Assembly: GCF_000687555.1 (NCBI RefSeq)
Contig: NZ_JHWJ01000012.1
Span: forward strand, 62,001 to 126,000
DNA length: 64,000 bases
Direction: 5' to 3'
DNA from: [Clostridium] aerotolerans DSM 5434
GTDB taxonomy: Bacteria > Bacillota > Clostridia > Lachnospirales > Lachnospiraceae
Position 1 is the first letter of the stretch. Every line of letters begins with the position of its first letter. Below are positions 61,652 through 64,000 of this stretch, piece after piece. Below the pieces are notes generated by a model that saw only the letters and a list, made by a program, of their open reading frames with translations, had not been told where the DNA came from and searched no databases. A program made the translations under genes and the position numbers.

Positions 61652-63249
61652 CAGCCTACACCTCCTAACGTTCCTTCCAGCATTGGGGTTACCTTCCACG
61701 GTGGCTTAACCAGCGCCCAGGCATTGGTATACAAACTCATGGAAACATCTCTTCCAAAAATCACAGCTCCCCGAAATCCAGCATAGGGACCGGAATAATC
61801 ATAGGAATGCATCTGTCTGGATACCACACCGCCATGCTGAATGGCGTATTTATCCTTGATTCCTGAGAAGAAAATGTCAGGTTTAAATTCTTCGATCAAC
61901 TGGTCTGTCTCAAACATGTTATAGTCATCCACGACCACATAGCCTTTTTTCATATCTGGTATCATACCATTATAGGTGTCAAGCTCTACTCCTGACGTTC
62001 TCATGGTATCCATTACTTCTTCCGAGTAACGATCCTCAAATCCTGGTTCTCGCTCTACTGTGATCTCTTCGATATTTTTGGAATCTGCATCTGCCTTGAT
62101 CTGAGGAATGATTTCCCGTCCTTCATAATCATCCCGGTGAGCGAACTCATAGCCTGCAATGGTGGTTTCCATCCCAAAATCCCTTAAAAGCATCTGGTAA
62201 TGGTGGGAACGGGATCCTCCTACAAAGATACCGGCTGTCTTTCCCTTTAATTTGGATTTGTAATATTCCATATCCTCATTGATTTCCGCCAGCTCCTCTG
62301 CAATGACTTCCTCTGTCCTCTGTGTAAGCTCCGGATCATTAAAATAAGTAGCAATCATTCGCAAGGATTTACAGGTGGACCCTACTCCGATAAAGTTTAC
62401 CTTAATCCAGTCCACACCGTATTTGGTCTTCATCATCTCTGCAATATAATTGATGGACCGGTGGCACATGACCAGGTTTAAATCTGCCAGATGGGAATTT
62501 TTAATGGTCTCATAAGAACCGTCGCCAGTAAATACGGAAACCACCTCATACCCGATTTTCTTTAAGATACGTTCCTGCTCCCAGCCATCACCGCCGATGT
62601 TATATTCCCCAAGCAGGTTTACACTGTATTTGCCCTTTGGTGCTTCTTCCCCTTTTCCGATGACATAGCGCATCAGGCCGTTGTTTGCAATGTGGTGTCC
62701 GGCGGACTGGGAAACTCCCTTATAGCCCTCGCAGGAATAACCGATTGCTGTGATTCCATACTTTTCTTCCACCCGTCTTGCCACTGCCTGCACATCATCA
62801 CCAATCAGACCGATGGGACAGGTGGAGCAGATAAAGATACACTTGGGGCTAAAAAGCTTCATGATCTCGTCAATTCCCTCTTCCAGCTTTTTCTCTCCCC
62901 CGAACACGATATCAGATGGCCTCATATCCGTACAAAAGGAATAAGGTACAAAATTTGGCTCTCCTTCATAGGAAGGCTTTGCCTTGTTTCTTCTGGTAGA
63001 CCAGGAATAAAATGCACAGCCAATGGGTCCGTGGGTAATGACCACAGAGTCCTTCATGGGTCCTACCACAACGCCCTTACATCCGGCATAGCAGCATCCT
63101 CTAGCTGTTATAATTCCTGGTATTGCCCTTGTATTGGCAGCAATTTCGTCTGGCTTCTCTGCAAATTCCAGCTGCGTAATGTGACTCTTTCGATTCTTAA
63201 ATACTCTGGATGAATATTTATCCAGCAATATATCTCGTTCTTTTGCCAT
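61651..63249 (-). CDS. nifD: Nitrogenase MoFe protein alpha chain NifD
   Basis: 532 residues from the ATG with AGGAGG 8 nt upstream. P-cluster cysteines 52, 78 and 144 match Azotobacter 62, 88 and 154. FeMo-cofactor ligands are Cys262 (LVMCHRS) and His481 (MHSYDYSGPY). Gln181 and His185 in SQSAGHHIAN correspond to Gln191 and His195. There are about 52 extra residues between Cys262 and His481, the clostridial insertion (about 380-430). These residues mark a molybdenum nitrogenase, not the V or Fe-only type. The gene is 15 bp after nifI2. Confidence 0.98.
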   Translation of the reverse strand: MAKERDILLDKYSSRVFKNRKSHITQLEFAEKPDEIAANTRAIPGIITARGCCYAGCKGVVVGPMKDSVVITHGPIGCAFYSWSTRRNKAKPSYEGEPNFVPYSFCTDMRPSDIVFGGEKKLEEGIDEIMKLFSPKCIFICSTCPIGLIGDDVQAVARRVEEKYGITAIGYSCEGYKGVSQSAGHHIANNGLMRYVIGKGEEAPKGKYSVNLLGEYNIGGDGWEQERILKKIGYEVVSVFTGDGSYETIKNSHLADLNLVMCHRSINYIAEMMKTKYGVDWIKVNFIGVGSTCKSLRMIATYFNDPELTQRTEEVIAEELAEINEDMEYYKSKLKGKTAGIFVGGSRSHHYQMLLRDFGMETTIAGYEFAHRDDYEGREIIPQIKADADSKNIEEITVEREPGFEDRYSEEVMDTMRTSGVELDTYNGMIPDMKKGYVVVDDYNMFETDQLIEEFKPDIFFSGIKDKYAIQHGGVVSRQMHSYDYSGPYAGFRGAVIFGRDVSMSLYTNAWALVKPPWKVTPMLEGTLGGVG

Positions 63250-63264
63250 TGCCTTCACCTCCTG

Positions 63265-63648
63265 TCAAAAAGCATCCATGGTGTGCTCGCCGCTTCTTAC
63301 GGTATAAGCCTCGTATATGGGGAGCACAAATATCTTTCCATCCCCTGGATTTCCTGTCTGGTTCGTCTTTATAAGGATGTTTACCACATCCTCTACCTCT
63401 TCATCTTCCACAATCAGAGTGATCAGCCGCTTTGGTATCCACCGAAAGGACTCTGTCAAATGTTCTCCCTGGGAAGACAAGGGAAGCTCACCGCTTTCTA
63501 TGACCAGACTGATAAGCTCCGGATCAATCCGTTTCTTTCCTCTGCCAAGCACCGACCGGCAGGTAAAAGCTGGAAAACCGCCTTCTGCCAAGGCTTTTTT
63601 GGTGGGATTGATTTTATTGACCCGGATAAATGCCATTACCTCTTTCAT
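63265..63648 (-). CDS. nifI2: Nitrogenase PII-type regulator NifI2
   Basis: 127 residues from the ATG with AAAGGA 9 nt upstream. PII fold with MKEVMAFIRVNKINPTKKAL, the T-loop region reading GRGKKRIDPELISL and a C-terminal GDGKIFVLPIYEAYTVRSGE. In archaea and clostridia, NifI1 and NifI2 together switch nitrogenase off after ammonium addition and respond to 2-oxoglutarate. Located between nifI1 and nifD in the usual order. Confidence 0.95.
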   Translation of the reverse strand: MKEVMAFIRVNKINPTKKALAEGGFPAFTCRSVLGRGKKRIDPELISLVIESGELPLSSQGEHLTESFRWIPKRLITLIVEDEEVEDVVNILIKTNQTGNPGDGKIFVLPIYEAYTVRSGEHTMDAF

Positions 63649-63676
63649 AATAATCATTCCTTTCTTAAAAGCCCTT

Positions 63677-64000
63677 TTACAGTCCTTTTTTGCCTGTGCT
63701 GACGGTATAAGCCTCTTCTATGGGTGATATAAAAATCCTTCCGTCTCCGTAATTGCCCTCGCCGGTTCTGGCTGTTCTTAAAATCACCTTTACCAAATCT
63801 TCTTTATCTTCATCATTGCAGAAGAATAACAACATTTCCTTTGGGATCTCGTCATAGTGAATCTCTCCTACTGTGATTCCCTTTTGCTTTCCACGTCCAT
63901 AAACGTCCATTTTGGTCACTGCCTGGAATCCTGCTTCTGCTGCCTCTTTCATTACGTGATCCGCCTTCTCCGGACGGACGATCGCTCTCACCAATACCAT
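63677..64000 (-). CDS. nifI1: Nitrogenase PII-type regulator NifI1 (start at or beyond window edge)
   Basis: 107 residues are visible. The frame starts MVLVRAIVRPEKADHVMKEA, which is the normal beginning of NifI1, so the ATG at 64000 may be the true start, but more codons could lie outside. PII features: YGRGKQKGITVG (T-loop) and GDGRIFISPIEEAYTVSTG. It acts with NifI2 on the MoFe protein. nifH would be expected just upstream, outside the window. Confidence 0.94.
   Translation of the reverse strand: MVLVRAIVRPEKADHVMKEAAEAGFQAVTKMDVYGRGKQKGITVGEIHYDEIPKEMLLFFCNDEDKEDLVKVILRTARTGEGNYGDGRIFISPIEEAYTVSTGKKGL

Noticed and set aside
1-64000. CRISPR array, tRNA or rRNA genes
   Set aside because: No regularly spaced direct repeats, no cloverleaf with a TTCGAATC-type arm and no rRNA-like sequence were noticed on either strand. 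A tRNAscan or CRISPR search would settle this.

Overview
The window looks like the chromosome of a spore-forming, strictly anaerobic Bacillota of the clostridial type, most likely Lachnospiraceae (a Lacrimispora-like 'Clostridium'). This is inferred from the clostridial nitrogenase layout (nifI1-nifI2 before nifDK, a NifN-NifB fusion, split NifV, NifK lacking its N-terminal arm), asrABC sulfite reductase, a SpoVB-like flippase and a ThiT thiamine transporter under a TPP riboswitch. No rRNA, tRNA, CRISPR array or intact insertion sequence was seen.

Layout. 1-6.8 kb: a cut-off chemoreceptor, then minus-strand housekeeping genes (rlmH, an esterase, a membrane-fused acyltransferase, an OmpR-type regulator, comEA, a small transporter). 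6.9-11.6 kb: TPP riboswitch and thiT, a MarR/MFS efflux pair with a readable autoregulatory operator, and a glycosyltransferase-methyltransferase hybrid. 11.6-19.6 kb: a complete high-affinity potassium operon, kdpFABCDE, preceded by an extra 29-residue membrane peptide. 19.8-22.3 kb: folD-fchA, then an AraC-HD fusion. 23.2-29.9 kb: arginine genes argC-(GNAT)-(ACT)-argJ-argB-argD, divergent from argG. 30-35.6 kb: GNAT, patatin, cell-wall amidase, mnmA, iscU and nifS. 35.7-41.6 kb: a SpoVB-like gene, a Crp/Fnr regulator and the FNT channel-asrABC sulfite reduction operon. 41.7-49 kb: a YvlD-like membrane protein, AraC/MFS/PHP genes and a CdaR-glycerate kinase-GntP permease module. 49-50.7 kb: a DUF4143-type ATPase beside a methyltransferase relic and related hairpins. 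50.7-64 kb: a minus-strand nitrogen-fixation operon that enters from the right edge.

The nif operon reads nifI1-nifI2-nifD-nifK-nifE-nifN/B-[2Fe-2S] ferredoxin-nifV(omega)-nifV(alpha), followed by four genes outside the textbook nif set: a divergent GroEL paralog that has lost both catalytic aspartates, a PqqD-like small protein, an AnfO-family protein, and a beta-repeat protein ending in a four-cysteine cluster. These four are tightly spaced with nifV and are the best candidate for an undescribed system, possibly a dedicated, non-ATPase chaperone or scaffold module for nitrogenase or its cofactor.

Other points of interest are a FolD without the cyclohydrolase lysine next to an FchA cyclohydrolase, the AraC-HD fusion, two palindromes centred at about -41.5 of predicted promoters (asr and glycerate operons), symmetric divergent arg promoters, and the extra peptide at the head of the kdp operon. 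Start codons were chosen from visible Shine-Dalgarno sequences where possible; functions rest on motif recognition by eye, without database searches.
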